Shown here one piece after another: positions 47,045-57,864 of a stretch of 64,000 bases of DNA. Position 1 is the stretch's first letter. Every line of letters starts with the position of its first letter. Both the position numbers and the translations under genes were made by a program. The notes below the pieces were generated by a model. The model was not told the DNA's origin and did no database searches. It was given only the letters and a program-made list of their open reading frames with translations. This DNA comes from Sphaerosporella brunnea (taxonomy: Eukaryota > Ascomycota > Pezizomycetes > Pezizales > Pyronemataceae): the NCBI GenBank assembly GCA_008704415.1, contig VXIS01000199.1, positions 25,107 to 89,106 of the forward strand, read 5' to 3'.

Positions 47045-48040
47045 CTAGTCCGAATCCGAGCTGGATGAATCACTCGAGCTGCTGTTGGAGGTGGAGGAAC
47101 TGCTCGAACTCGACGATCTGGAGCTGCGACGCCCATGTCTACTGTGAGCGCGGCTCCTACTCCTAGATCGTGAGTATCCTTCTTCTACCCCTAGTCCTCG
47201 GACAAACAAGAATCGCTCGTCGCCACCATCCACATCTCGACTAATATGACTGAAGGTGTTCCCACCACCAGTCGAAAAGCCATGTTTATAAAGATCGTGT
47301 CCCTCCTTCTCCTTCTTCCTGTGTCGCTTCTTTTTATACTCACCACCGTCACTCTCACCCCCACTGCCGTAATAGTGCCTCTCCTTGTGCTTGTGCTTGT
47401 GCTTATGCTTCTTCTTGTCCTTCTTCTCCTTCTTCTCCTTCTTCCCCTTCTTAACCGCTGCCTCCGCCAGATTCGCCGCAACCGCTCCCGCAACCGCCCC
47501 CATCACCCCGTGGCCATGTTTATGCCCGAAATAGGCACCGCCGGTGCCGCCGAGCAGCGTCGCGCCCAGCCCGCGCTCCTGCCCTGACTGTAGGTGCGGA
47601 TCGTACATTCCGTCTCTATACGCCGGCTCGGCTTCGCTCCAGCCCGCGTGAGGCTGGCGATCGTACACGTTCGCACCGTAGCCCTGTCCCGCCTCGCTGC
47701 CTTGTGGCGTATACTGTGGCGGGGTGGAGGAGGAGGAGGGGTCGGGCGAGTGCGGTGGGTACGCGTAGTAGGCGGGGGTGGGGGTTGTGCCGCTGCCGTA
47801 CTGAGAGTACTGCGCGCGTGTTAGTTCAGATGTTGAAATGGCTATTTGAGACGCGGGAGCAAGAACCGGCACGGGCGGTGATTGGTAGCCCACGGGTCGG
47901 TTGTGGTACCCGCCATCGTACTGCGGCGGCGCCGCGGAGTAGCCAGCGTAGTGCGACGGTTGTTGCAGTTGTTGTGGTTGTTGTTGCGACGCTTGGTTTT
48001 GCGCGGCTAGGAGCTTGTAGTATTCGTCTGGGGTCGCCAT
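47045..48040 (-). CDS. Low-complexity protein with glycine-zipper, His/Lys and RS tail
   Basis: 331 residues if read as one exon from ATG 48040 (MATPDEYYKLLAAQNQ); the frame extends further upstream, but without protein-like content. Order: Gln/Pro/Tyr-rich N terminus (about 1-180); a glycine-zipper-like block GLGATLLGGTGGAYFGHKHG followed by GVMGAVAGAVAANLAEAAVK; an alternating Lys/His block (KKEKKDKKKHKHKHKHK); an acidic/basic middle; then an SRSRSRSR stretch and a C-terminal Ser/Asp run. Glycine-zipper blocks insert in or pack against membranes, and RS tails occur in RNA-binding proteins, so its role is unclear. A CTAAC...GCGCGCAG just before QYGSG hints at an in-frame intron in the N-terminal half; donors GTGGGC or GTGCCG would both fit. 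I do not recognise a specific family. Confidence 0.7.
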   Translation of the reverse strand: MATPDEYYKLLAAQNQASQQQPQQLQQPSHYAGYSAAPPQYDGGYHNRPVGYQSPPVPVLAPASQIAISTSELTRAQYSQYGSGTTPTPAYYAYPPHSPDPSSSSTPPQYTPQGSEAGQGYGANVYDRQPHAGWSEAEPAYRDGMYDPHLQSGQERGLGATLLGGTGGAYFGHKHGHGVMGAVAGAVAANLAEAAVKKGKKEKKEKKDKKKHKHKHKHKERHYYGSGGESDGGEYKKKRHRKKEKEGHDLYKHGFSTGGGNTFSHISRDVDGGDERFLFVRGLGVEEGYSRSRSRSRAHSRHGRRSSRSSSSSSSSTSNSSSSDSSSSDSD

Positions 48041-48656
48041 CGCGGTACCACTGGTGAGATGGCGATGAGTGGGAAAGGAAGAAGAAGGAAAACCGGGCGG
48101 CGGATTAACCATCCCCTCGCCCCCTCTACATAGAGGCACAATAGAGGCACAGGAGGCACAGTTCATGAGCTAGAAAACCATTGTTGCCTGGAGCTATCAA
48201 TGACCGTGCCGTTTAGGCTGCTGATTGGGTGCCATAAAACTTGGATAAGAATGGCAGGTGCTTTGCAGTCACGCGCAGTCACTCATGGCCATCTGATATC
48301 ATCCCGAGTGTCACCTGCCGTCAGAAAATAACTTCTTGTGAGACCCGAGAAGGACCTCGTTTCTCCCAAGACCGAGTAGACCCACCGCCTGCAGGAACGT
48401 TCTGGGATTGAGGGGCGTTTTGAGCTGATGTGGTTGAAGCAGGAGAGGTGTCGTGGGTCGGAGGGCCCCAACTTCTGAGTTTTAGTCTTGAGCTGTATTT
48501 TTTAGTAGGTATACCGTAGCAACTGGTTTTACTCGGTAGCGTGCCTGGCTGTGCGGCGCGGGTGAGTGTGTATTTCAAATTGCGAAGAAGTCAAGGGAGG
48601 TCTCTTTAGTCATTTGTCCCCGACGGCCAGCATCACCCGTTCATATCCACGATATT

Positions 48657-49664
48657 TTACGCACCACATTCCTTCAACAACCTCCTCATGCTTTGCATAG
48701 CATCTCCAGCCCACTTCTCCTCTAACCCCTCTTCCCACTCTTTTCCATGTTCCTCCTCCAAAAACACCTCCATCGAGAACCACCCGCGAAACCCGGTCTT
48801 CAACACTGCCCTCACCATGTCCTCGACAGGCAAATAACCCCCCATATAGGGTGGGGGCCTGAATGCATGGCTCCAGTCGCCCCTAGCCTTGTAGCCCCCC
48901 TGAAGCGGTTCTTTTGGCTTCAGCGCATCTGATATTTGGAAGAAGAAGATCTTCTCCTTCGGTATGGTGCTGGCGAGCTGGTGCATACTCTCTCTGTAAT
49001 CCCGATCCAACCCCTCCCTCTCTATCTTTCCCGAGGCAGTAGTAGGGTCCCCCCACTCTCCACCGACAGTCTGGAATGTATCCAAGCACAGTCCCAGATT
49101 CTCCTTATCCGCCTTCTTAACCACCGCCCAAGTATCTTTCCAAGTACGCACATGAGCACCCCAGCACCAATTCTCATACGCCACTTTCCGCGGCTTCATG
49201 AAGTCCGCCAACTCGGCGAGGTCTTTGGCGATGACATACAAGTCGCCGCTGGACTCCGGATCGTCATTTGAGCCGACCTGAAGCATGTGGCAGCCGAGGG
49301 CATCCATTATATCCCTCCACCCTTTTGCGCGCTCCCAGGCATCAGCACGCTTCTCGCTGCCGGCAGGGTACCCATCAAAGTTTGAGAACGCCTGCAAGAC
49401 GAAGATGCTGAGGTTGTGGTTGTGCGGAGCGCAGATCAACCGGATCTTTTGAGCTGCGGTTACGAGCTGCGGGTATGATGTCGCCGTGATCGTGGGGTTG
49501 TGGAGGTATGCCCGCGCGAAGGAGACGAGGTCGTCGAAGGCGAGCTCGATCCCAGCGTAGCCGGCTGCGCTGATGGCCGCGATTTTGCGCTGGAGCGTAT
49601 GCGTCGGGTGCATTCCCAGAGACGGGCTTGCGTAGGCAAGTGGTATCACCGGTTTGGAAGACAT
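48657..49664 (-). CDS. 3-dehydroshikimate dehydratase-like TIM-barrel enzyme
   Basis: 335 residues, single exon. It belongs to the sugar-phosphate isomerase/epimerase (AP endonuclease 2) TIM-barrel superfamily. The layout matches fungal Qa-4/QutC: start LAYASPSLGMHP, GIELAFDDLVSFA with a metal-site Glu on the early strand, CAPHNHNLSIFVLQAFSNFDG, AYENWCWGAHVRTW, GLCLDTFQTVGG, KIFFFQISDA and a terminal GWFSMEVFLEEE, so the four usual metal ligands are in place. The known reaction is 3-dehydroshikimate to protocatechuate in quinate use. It is about 20 residues shorter than Qa-4, and no other quinate genes (qutA, B, D, E) are nearby, so the substrate is inferred only. Start MSSKPVIPLAY is the first ATG and fits homologues. 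Upstream is a T-rich tract. Confidence 0.85.
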   Translation of the reverse strand: MSSKPVIPLAYASPSLGMHPTHTLQRKIAAISAAGYAGIELAFDDLVSFARAYLHNPTITATSYPQLVTAAQKIRLICAPHNHNLSIFVLQAFSNFDGYPAGSEKRADAWERAKGWRDIMDALGCHMLQVGSNDDPESSGDLYVIAKDLAELADFMKPRKVAYENWCWGAHVRTWKDTWAVVKKADKENLGLCLDTFQTVGGEWGDPTTASGKIEREGLDRDYRESMHQLASTIPKEKIFFFQISDALKPKEPLQGGYKARGDWSHAFRPPPYMGGYLPVEDMVRAVLKTGFRGWFSMEVFLEEEHGKEWEEGLEEKWAGDAMQSMRRLLKECGA

Positions 49665-50377
49665 GGCGGTGCACTTTATTGTTGTTATTGACTGGAATTT
49701 TGTTTTTCAATAGTTCGTTGGCTGACAACGATGCTTCGTGCTGCCTACATTTTTTTTTTGTTTTGGCGTTGGAGTTGATATTATTATGAGGTGATGTCAT
49801 CGTTGCGTATGAACCATAATGCCCGCCGGCTGAGATCCCCGACAACCGCTAAAGCCGCCAGCGCAGCCGCCGCAACCGCTGGGTATTAAGGCTCAAAAAC
49901 AGGAAGTATGTATCCTCCATCCTAGGCTTCGAGGATTTAGTCTTCAGTACCGTGTAACTTGGATATAACCAACCACATCCTTCGACTATATCCCGAATCA
50001 TGGTCAAAGAACCTGGACCCATCTGAGGCGGATGCATGGTGTCCACACGGCCCTTTTTAGTGAACCCAACTAAATTCTTGGGAGAGAAGCATGTTCGCGA
50101 CCACGTTTCCGAAAGGAAATCGCTTATCTTTCGAAGCGACGAGCTCGATTATATTTACAAACCAGGGGATCAAGTAGTACAGAATCCACCCAGATACACC
50201 TGAAACAAAGCAAAGCAACATAGTCCCATATCACCGCAGCCCATTGGAAGAAAGATGCAAAACATAACCAACAAGAACGCCATCTAACCACACGTACAAG
50301 TACACCGCGCCGAAGAGGCAAAAAAGAGTAAGGAACGAAAAACCCGCCGCGGTGAGCGGATCATCAGAGCTGACTGG

Positions 50378-51925
50378 TTATATGTTATTTTGGAGGCTTG
50401 CAGGTAACAGAGCCCCAATGCCCACGCCATTGAGAGCAAACCATCGCGGACCGCAAGAATAATTATCGTTGTCGTAGTTCCGACTCCTATCACAATAGCA
50501 TCTTCCGCTGACATGGCTAGCGTCGTCCTGGGGGCAACGAGAGGCAGGGGCATGATTGTAACCTGGGACGAAAAGTCAGCAGCTGGCAATCCACAAGCTG
50601 GGCCAGACGAGAAGGCTATATACCGATGTCGGCGAAGTGATGGATTTTGTTCCGAGGAAGCATCAGGGCCAGAGCCAACGAATGGACTGGGGCATCTCCC
50701 CACCGCTCATAAAAGAATCCACCCTGAGAATCAAGATAATCGAAGTACTTTTGGTAGGGCTCGCTACGATAGAAATTGAGGCTAGCAATTTCGAAGTTAC
50801 TCCAAAAATGGCACAGATCTTTGACAATTCAGCCAAGAACTTCATATGGAGGGGGTAATCATACTGTAATTTCCCTCAACTTTTTTTTCGGCGAATGCTT
50901 TGGTGACATTTGCACCGTCCACGATCCAGCCGAGAGAATTGTCTTCTGCTATGAACTGCGGGAACTTGGAGATGAAATCCTTGGTGTGCTGCCACAAGGT
51001 CGGGATGGTTGCCTCGAATTCGAACATGCTGAGAACCCATCCATACACCTTGCCACTCTCACGCATGAACGTAAACGGATCGTAGTTGATATCGCAGTAA
51101 AGCTCAATGTCGGGCTCCACTCTCCAGTACCAGTCATACTTCTTTAACGCCTCCTGCCGGTAAAAGAAGCCCGAGTTGAAGCGACACATGTGCCTGTAGC
51201 TCGAAGAGCCGCCGTAAATGACACCCTCAGTCCGCAGTTTCTCCATGCCTTGTTGAATCTTTGTTTTGTTGAGAGAATCCGGTACACTCCAGTGTTCTTT
51301 CGGAATCACAACATACTCAACCGGACCGCTCGCCATACCTGTGGTAAAACGGATGAACTGGATAACGCAACGTCAGCCTCTGGTCTTCGAATTGCGACAA
51401 AACGAAGCGGGCATACGTCATCAGTAAAAGGTTTATCGTTCATAAATGTCCACGGATAGTGAAACTTCCGGTTGAAGCGATCTTCAACCATCCGCATAGA
51501 TCCTGCGAGGGGTTAGACGCCTCAACACAGCCTCAAACACAAGAAGCAACAGAAAAATACCTAGCGCTTTATGCAACTCGCGGTTACTGAGGCTCGTCAG
51601 AGTTCCATCCTCAAATATAGCATCCACACAAAACATACCGGACAAGCATGAGCAATGTCGCTTTCTCTTTCCCAATCGTAACCTTTGGCTGTCCAACGAG
51701 GGTGGAAGGCTCTGTAAGAACTGTCGAACCTTTTGACGGATCTTGCTGTATTAATGGAGTAACTCGGTCGTGAATCGAGTTGCGCAATTCGACGCTCGTG
51801 AAGATATGATAGACCAGCACAAATAGAGCCAGTAAACACAACGTCCGCACCACCATCCTCTTTGTTGCTAGACGCGCCGAAGGCACCCTCCCATGGCCCT
51901 CCTTCCAGAACTGCAGTTTATCCAT
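50378..51925 (-). CDS. Alpha-1,2-mannosyltransferase, KRE2/MNT1 family (GT15)
   Basis: Golgi type II membrane enzyme that adds alpha-1,2-mannose to O- and N-glycans from GDP-mannose. Exons 51925-51639, 51586-51561, 51502-51417, 51357-50865, 50818-50624 and 50562-50378; introns 52, 58, 59, 46 and 61 nt; 423 residues in phase. The cytosolic tail [12 protein letters not shown] is followed by the anchor [19 protein letters not shown] and a stem, then [34 protein letters not shown], the family core [66 protein letters not shown] and a Cys-rich end ([17 protein letters not shown]). Exon 2 is only 26 nt. The frame of the last exon (ending [12 protein letters not shown]) shows that the small open frames starting at 50514 and 50553 are shadows. 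Confidence 0.93.
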
Positions 51926-53099
51926 GTTTTGGCGGTAGAATATAGTTTGCCGTGTCCTACTGTTTTGCAGTAGTACTGACTGCCGGCGCTCGATAGGAAA
52001 AGGCGTTGAGGAAAAAGTGAGAGCCAGCCCGACGATTTGTCTTGTGTGTTGTCGATGACGTAGAAGATAAGGGATTCGATGTCACTTAGCCGTCAACCAT
52101 CGATTGGTGCGCCGCGGAGAGGGGAGGGGGGTTGAAGATCGATTGAAGGGGCGGAAATAAGATATAGCGACGGCGGAAGGAAAGGGAGGGCAGCAAAGAT
52201 GCGCAGAGCGGGCTGCTGGATATCTATAGTTATGTACCGACGTATGGGAGCAGCGATGTTTCGGTTTCGGGCCTTAGAGGCCGGGGGGCAGGTACACTAC
52301 TCGTACAGTGTCAGCGAATCCTGCAATTGCGTGCCCACCCTACAGACAGCGATTCAAGGCCTGCAGCAAGTGCTCTTGTAAGTATTTAGTAGGATAGCGA
52401 GGGGTGCGGGTCTACATATCAAACGACAGCATAAGTTCTCGGGCAATTTCAACTGGCGGCTGCGTCTCTCCTGCTGCTTTGGTGAGCCTGACGACAACAG
52501 CTGTCGTACGTATTATACAAGTTCGTACTTTTCCGGTGCAGCAACAAGCGGTTCGCGCTCCCAACCTGAAACACAATGCACGTTTTTTCGACCCCGCCAC
52601 CGGCGTTATCTGACCTCACAGCAAATCAACGACGACGATTCATGCTTGATGCTGGCGGTGGTGTGGATGCGGGCCGTTCGATAAGAATAGTATGGTGCAA
52701 ATGATTGGAAGAATTCTCTCACGCCCACAGCCGGAGAATATACATAGCGAAGTTCGCAAAATCCACACATAAGACGCACAAACTGGCTTCATTCACCAGA
52801 GAACTGCCTCGGCGTGCCTGAGAGAGCAGACAGCATCGTTCTGTTCTCGACATGTTGCACTCGTATCTATGTAAACAACCTGGACCGAGTGCCGCGTCAC
52901 CTGGGTCGGATTTCGGCATCATCGTGAGCCGCGAGGTATCAGTTGCGATGATCGACGGGTGGTGACGAATGTAGAGTATTAGTGGGTGCCAATAACCTCC
53001 GTTCAGCCCCCGAAGTGGCGTCCGTTTGCCAGAAAGTCAAAACGAACGGGAGTGCGGATAAACTTATGATTGGCCCCGATTGTACTCTGTGACAACGCA
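51926..53099. other. Gene-free stretch
   Basis: Upstream flank of the GT15 gene and a further 1 kb. Frames are short. No element ends or conserved segments are visible to me. Confidence 0.5.
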
Positions 53100-53125
53100 A
53101 ATCTGGTGCTCGAGAGCACCAGATT
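53100..53125. repeat. Perfect 12-bp inverted repeat (26-bp palindrome-like)
   Basis: AATCTGGTGCTC, two bases, GAGCACCAGATT. It would form a very stable small hairpin. It may be a factor site or a transposon footprint; nothing nearby decides. Confidence 0.8.
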
Positions 53126-54002
53126 GAGCCGTTCCGCCGCTCGCCGCGCGCGCCCCCGCACCTACAACGCTCGCACGCCCACCCCTGCAACGCCCACAAC
53201 GCTCTCTTAACAACCTCCATCCTCGACAGCTTAGTTGCACGACAATCTACAGCTCTTGGGCACGCGGTGTGAATTGTCTGGTTGTTAGCTCACTAATCAA
53301 CTGCACTGGCATGCATGCCGAACTCCTCAGCGCGTGCGCAGACGCTGGCGCAGCTGGAAACATAGCTTACAACCCCAATATGGTGCCGGAAGTCTGTAAG
53401 CCAGACCAACTAAAGCCCGGGTAAATTGTGTTTCACCGCGTGAAACAGGGTGGCGAGTGACGACGGAGGTGCGGCCTCGCGCGGCCTCGGGCGGCCTCGC
53501 GCGGGTTCTATGCCGGTGACTCAACGAATGTGTACTAGTACTTACCTGTGGCAAAGATATTCACCCATTACGACCCGAACTGATCGCCCATGCCCCCATC
53601 AAGAACAACCTCATGGAGGCGGAGGAAAGCGCAAGCTGCGACAGCAGCAAATCCAGACACAATTATGGTGGATACTTCACAAAGTGGAAACCTAGAGATG
53701 GACACTGTGATGGTCGATGCCCCACCCCCCGTTGGTGCTTCGCTGGGCGGGTGGGTTTTTCGCTGGATGGGAGGTTTTGATTGTTTTTGCTGGGCAGGAG
53801 GGCATCGATTGTTTGGATGGCCGGACGGGCGTCGATTGTTTTGATGGTCGACGTCACATCGCAAGCTCTCTACACCGCGGACATTCTACCCAATTCCAGA
53901 TGACCGCATCGTAAGGTTGTCAATAAGCTTCTGTAAAACATAGTGGCAACCGTTCAGCAACGAACGGGCATCCGGAAGTGAAAACGGAGGTTATTGACAC
54001 CC
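53126..54002. other. Gene-free, repeat-like
   Basis: Contains short imperfect direct repeats such as GGGC(A/G)TCGATTGTTT at about 53800-53840 and GCGCGGCCTCG-type triplets at 53473-53502. No gene is supportable. Confidence 0.45.
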
Positions 54003-54442
54003 ACTAATAAGGGTCCTCAAGGTTGTTTTTCATTAGCATTAAAACAGAAAAGACAAGGTGCAGTCGCACACGTCCGTGGCCAATGAGAAAGGCCAACTCG
54101 CTTTGTAACTTTGAGCGACCCAGTTGATGCATTTTGTAGAATGGTAGTACCGAGTGACGGATGTGTTTTTTTTTGCATCCCGAGTCGGCACGTTCGCGCT
54201 CTCGACACTACGCCTTACCAAAATGCCCACCACACCACGATTCTTCGATTCTTTCCGGATTATCATTGCCCATCTTGCTAATGATCCCTGTGCGCTTTCT
54301 CCCCCAACTCGCTTTTCTCGAGTTGAAAGCAAAAAGCGAGTTGGACGCTAACAGGAGCGCCCGGCCAATGGAAGAACCTTATTGTGCCCCCGATTCGAGT
54401 GCATTTCCTAATGAAATCCAACTTTGAGGACCCTTATTGTGT
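54003..54442. mobile_element. TIR element, about 440 bp
   Basis: AATAAGGGTCCTCAA at the left end (54006-54020) recurs inverted as TTGAGGACCCTTATT at the right end (54424-54438); similarity extends to GGTTG/CAACTTT on the inner side. A second inverted pair lies inside (CCAACTCGCTTTT at about 54304 and AAAAAGCGAGTTGG at about 54331). The interior has no coding frame. Target duplication is not clear. Confidence 0.6.
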
Positions 54443-55019
54443 GTTCCGACAAACGTCCGGAAAAGGGGATTTCGACCTGATTTTCCGTCCCTTGGCACCC
54501 GGTTTCTCGGTCCATTGCAAGCGCTCGCAACCGCTGAACATGACGGCGAGTAAAACACCGGTACCCCCACCGTGTGCGCGGCGGGTGACTTCCCATAAGA
54601 TTTAGAACGTCGAGTCGTTCTAAGTTTTTCTAAAGTGAAAATCTATAGAGCATATGACATAACCTTCGGACGCGACACACTTTCGGACAAAAGGGTTTAG
54701 CGTGACAGGGGGTCTTACACCGGCGATATCTCGACAACGAAACATCCAATTGCCATGAGACTGAAAACAAGGGAAGACTAGATATAAAAGGGTAGATTAG
54801 TGCAGGGAGCGATGTTTTGGAGAAGATCCTGCTTTTCTCTGGCCGCGGAGAGCGTAGTCAGCCACACTATTGTGGGCCGGGGATTGCGGCGTTGTGTAGG
54901 AGCGAGAGCACTTGCAACTCAGCTGTAACTTGTCTAGAAAATTTCTATATAGATGGTACTCAACAAGCTTTCCCCACCTCTCCCTCCCCCCCAAAGAAAG
55001 AAGAAACATGTGGTATGTG
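54443..55019. other. Gene-free
   Basis: A small hairpin TTAGAACG, six bases, CGTTCTAA lies at 54602-54623. Otherwise I see nothing supportable. Confidence 0.45.
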
Positions 55020-55500
55020 GAGCAGTCCCGTTCATTGGCCGGCTGGCAACAATTCGACCTCTCACGCCCCCCGGCAATATGTAGGTAGTGCAGTTTCCAG
55101 AAGCTCAGTCTCATTGGCCGGTAACAAAACTCCCTCCCCGCCTGCATGCTATACAGTTTCCAGCGTAACTACCTCTGGGCCTATCAATTGGTCCAGGTAA
55201 CAAACCGGCGGCAGCAGCAGCACACCCACCTGCGTGCTAGAAACATGTGCAGTTTCTAGAAGCTCTGACCGGTAACAAATCGACCGCCCCTCCCCTTCTC
55301 CCGCCTGCATGTGGTGCCGCTTCCAGAATACCCCCCAAACCCCTCCTATTGGCCGGTAACAAAGCCTCTTCCCACCACCACCCCCCGGCCCCGCAGCCAG
55401 GAATGGTGCAGTTTCCAGAAGCCCAGTCCTATTGGCCTCCCTTGGATCCCCGGCAACAGGTAGGACCCTCCCCACCCCATTAGCCAGTAACAGCACCGCA
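55020..55500. repeat. Imperfect tandem repeat (minisatellite), about 5 units of 80-110 bp
   Basis: Units share the order TGCAGTTTCCAGAAGC, then CAGTC(C/T)CATTGGCC or CCTATTGGCC, then GGTAACAAA, then a CCTCCCC-rich spacer and GCCTGCATG. Core copies are visible near 55080-55130, 55240-55280, 55310-55365 and 55405-55470, with a degenerate copy near 55490. Frames across it are artefacts of the repeat. Confidence 0.7.
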
Positions 55501-55902
55501 CCACATTGCTGCAGCAGGAGGTGGTCGTTTGATCGACGTCAAGGTATGTACTATACCGTCAACAAGGTGTGTGTGGGGGGGGAGGGGGGGGTGTGGTTGT
55601 CATCATCTCAAGAGTGAGATGCCATGCAACGCACTAAACAACAACCACCAGCAGCAGATGAGCATGTATACGTATGTGGCTGTAATTCGCCGTTCTCTCT
55701 CCCTTCCCCAGAAGCACATATATCTGCAGGACCCAATCCAATCGGCAAAGTCCAGCGCCCGGGGAGAGTCCCCGAACAAATCACCCACACACAGTTCGAA
55801 AGCACTGAAAAAAAATTGCAATGAGTATGTATCGCCTATGCTAAAGAAAAGAAAAAGAAAGAGAAGAAGAAAGAAAGAAAGAAACAACGGCCCTCCCCAA
55901 GC

Positions 55903-57536
55903 TTAGAGGATGGTAACAGCAGCACCCATAGTAATAGTCATATCCTCCAATACAGCCCACATCGGCGTCACCAACGCCATATTGATGAAATTGTTCTTCC
56001 CCACCACAAGCCCTCCCGCGGAAAGGTCCGTTCCCGGGGGCCCTGGGGTCAAGCAGAGGGAGCCGGAATCGCCGAGATCGGCAAAGGGAAGAAGCTCACC
56101 AACCACCCCAATCTCTATACTCGGGTGACCATCCGCCCAACGCTGCACAATCGCAGAATTGACTGTTCCGGAAGTTCTTCCAGTCGTACGGCCCAATTTC
56201 TCGACTGGAGCTTGGGGGGCCAAAAGCATCGTCCCAGTAACGATGCAATCTTCGGGCTCGTAATGGTTCCCGCCGAACCTGAAACCAAAATTTCATCAGC
56301 ACAAACACGGAAACCTGGGAAAGGACATATTTCAACTAACTTAGAGTTCTCAACGGTGAACAATGCCCAGTCCATCTTTGTCTTGGTGAGGTCCTCGTAA
56401 CCGGTTGGCAACACAAAGGGTGTGAGGCCTGCCTGGCACAAATATTGGTCGTGAGCGGCAAATATTCCTTCCTTGTAGTCATACTCTTTTGCCACCAACT
56501 GACCGAGCCGCAGGCCAGATATGATTGTCTTCCCTGGAATCCCAAGAATCTCGATGCCCTCCACATGATCATTCGATAACTGGTACTTCGCTAACATTTC
56601 GCGGATTTCTTCTTCTCGTTGGCTGCGATACTTTATCGGCTGTGGGTGATAATTCGTATAGGGAAGAATGCTCTGCAGCCGGGCAGTCAGCTCCACGGCG
56701 CTTGGGTGACAGATTTCACTGCCTATGGACCCCGGTGTAACATGCGCCGCCGTGACGCCGAAAGTGTCTCCTGAAGCCGTCTTGACATATCCTCCAAAGC
56801 TACCAGCTTCGACAGGGTGAGCCGTCACCCCAATGGACATTCTCGCAAAACGCACGGCCTCCTGTTCAACGCAAGGCGCATTGGTCCAGGTAGAGGGCGC
56901 AGCCACACACTCTTCAAAAAGCTCATCAGTCACAACAACGTCAAGTAGCCAATCGTCTCCGATTTCCACTCCCTCTGGGTCCGGGAAGCCGAGGATCACA
57001 GTGGGAACTGGTTTTTTCCATGCTGTTCCAAGCCGGACGATGGTCCCAAAGCTTCTAGACTGGTGGTGGTCCCTTAGGACCGTGTTGATGCGCCCAAGGG
57101 TGGTTGCCAGGTCGGTTTCCGGAATGTCGTCCGGCCCCAAGGCTTCGACTACCCGGGCGACCATCGGTGCATCCACGACCGAAGGGGAATGCATGGAGTG
57201 TTCCATAGTCGCAAAATTCGGCGTGTCGTTCACGGGTGATCCGATGGTGACGGGAGATAGAGTTTCGTCACTGGAGAACGTTGGTGATATGACCGTGCTA
57301 CTGGCCGGAGTGGAAGCCGAAGCTGTACATTGTTGGTTCAGATGTTAGTCGGCTCCAGATGCAATCAATCTATTCAGAGGGGTCATTTACACTCGGTAAT
57401 CAAGAGCCTCTCTTGGTCCTTCTTCTGTTGTTTGCGGGACTGGGTGACAGGGTCCTTTGCGGGAGTGGGTGACAACAGGGTGCTGCTGAATGGGAGACAG
57501 CGTTGAGGGCGGGGCCAAAGAGCCTTTCTTAGTCAT
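55903..57536 (-). CDS. Trypsin-fold serine protease-like protein, intracellular
   Basis: Secure exons 57322-56341 and 56278-55903 (intron 62 nt, phase kept). A catalytic triad is visible: His in FGVTAAHVTPGS, Asp in KMDWALFTVEN and Ser in ADLGDSGSLCLTPG, in the order and spacing of a chymotrypsin/HtrA-like fold. The N-terminal 200 residues form a separate domain (MVARVVEALGPDDIPETDLA and later) of unknown role. No signal peptide is seen, so it is probably cytosolic or nuclear, as for the S64/Ssy5-like fungal proteases. The 5' end is uncertain. A likely first exon (57536-57391) starts MTKKGSLAPPSTLSP and its last part reads KDQERLLITE in another frame, which splices in phase to 57322; the two halves are separated by an apparent one-base shift near 57490. 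If that exon is ignored, the first ATG is at 57206 (MEHSMHSPS). Confidence 0.65.
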
Positions 57537-57864
57537 TTTGCTACCGTGTTAAAAGTAGAGTTTTAGAAAGAAAATCTTTGAGGTAATTCCGACTTTCGAA
57601 GTGGAGTTGGGGGGGGTCGAGATTGAGCAGTTGAGGAGGGAGCAGTGTACACTCCAATGCTATCACACTCATTTGCCATCACTCGCACAATGCCCACTCC
57701 GGGGCTGCTCCCAGTAGCCCGCCCAAACCTGAACCCCGGCCGCCCAAACCTGAACCCCGGCCGCGGGCGGGCTATAAGGGCTTTGTAGCCCGTTGAGAAG
57801 CATGTGCGCGCAGAGGTAGCTTAGGGTTCATAGATAGCTTGCCTGTACGTAGACTCAGACCTCC

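Noticed and set aside
50057..50553. Small three-helix membrane protein model (starting at 50514 or 50553, spliced to 50057)
   Set aside because: It splices in phase, but its first exon overlaps the last exon of the GT15 gene in another frame, and the GT15 reading ([17 protein letters not shown]) is clearly the real one.
54797..55496. Open frames on both strands across the minisatellite
   Set aside because: They follow the repeat units and change with the frame; not genes.
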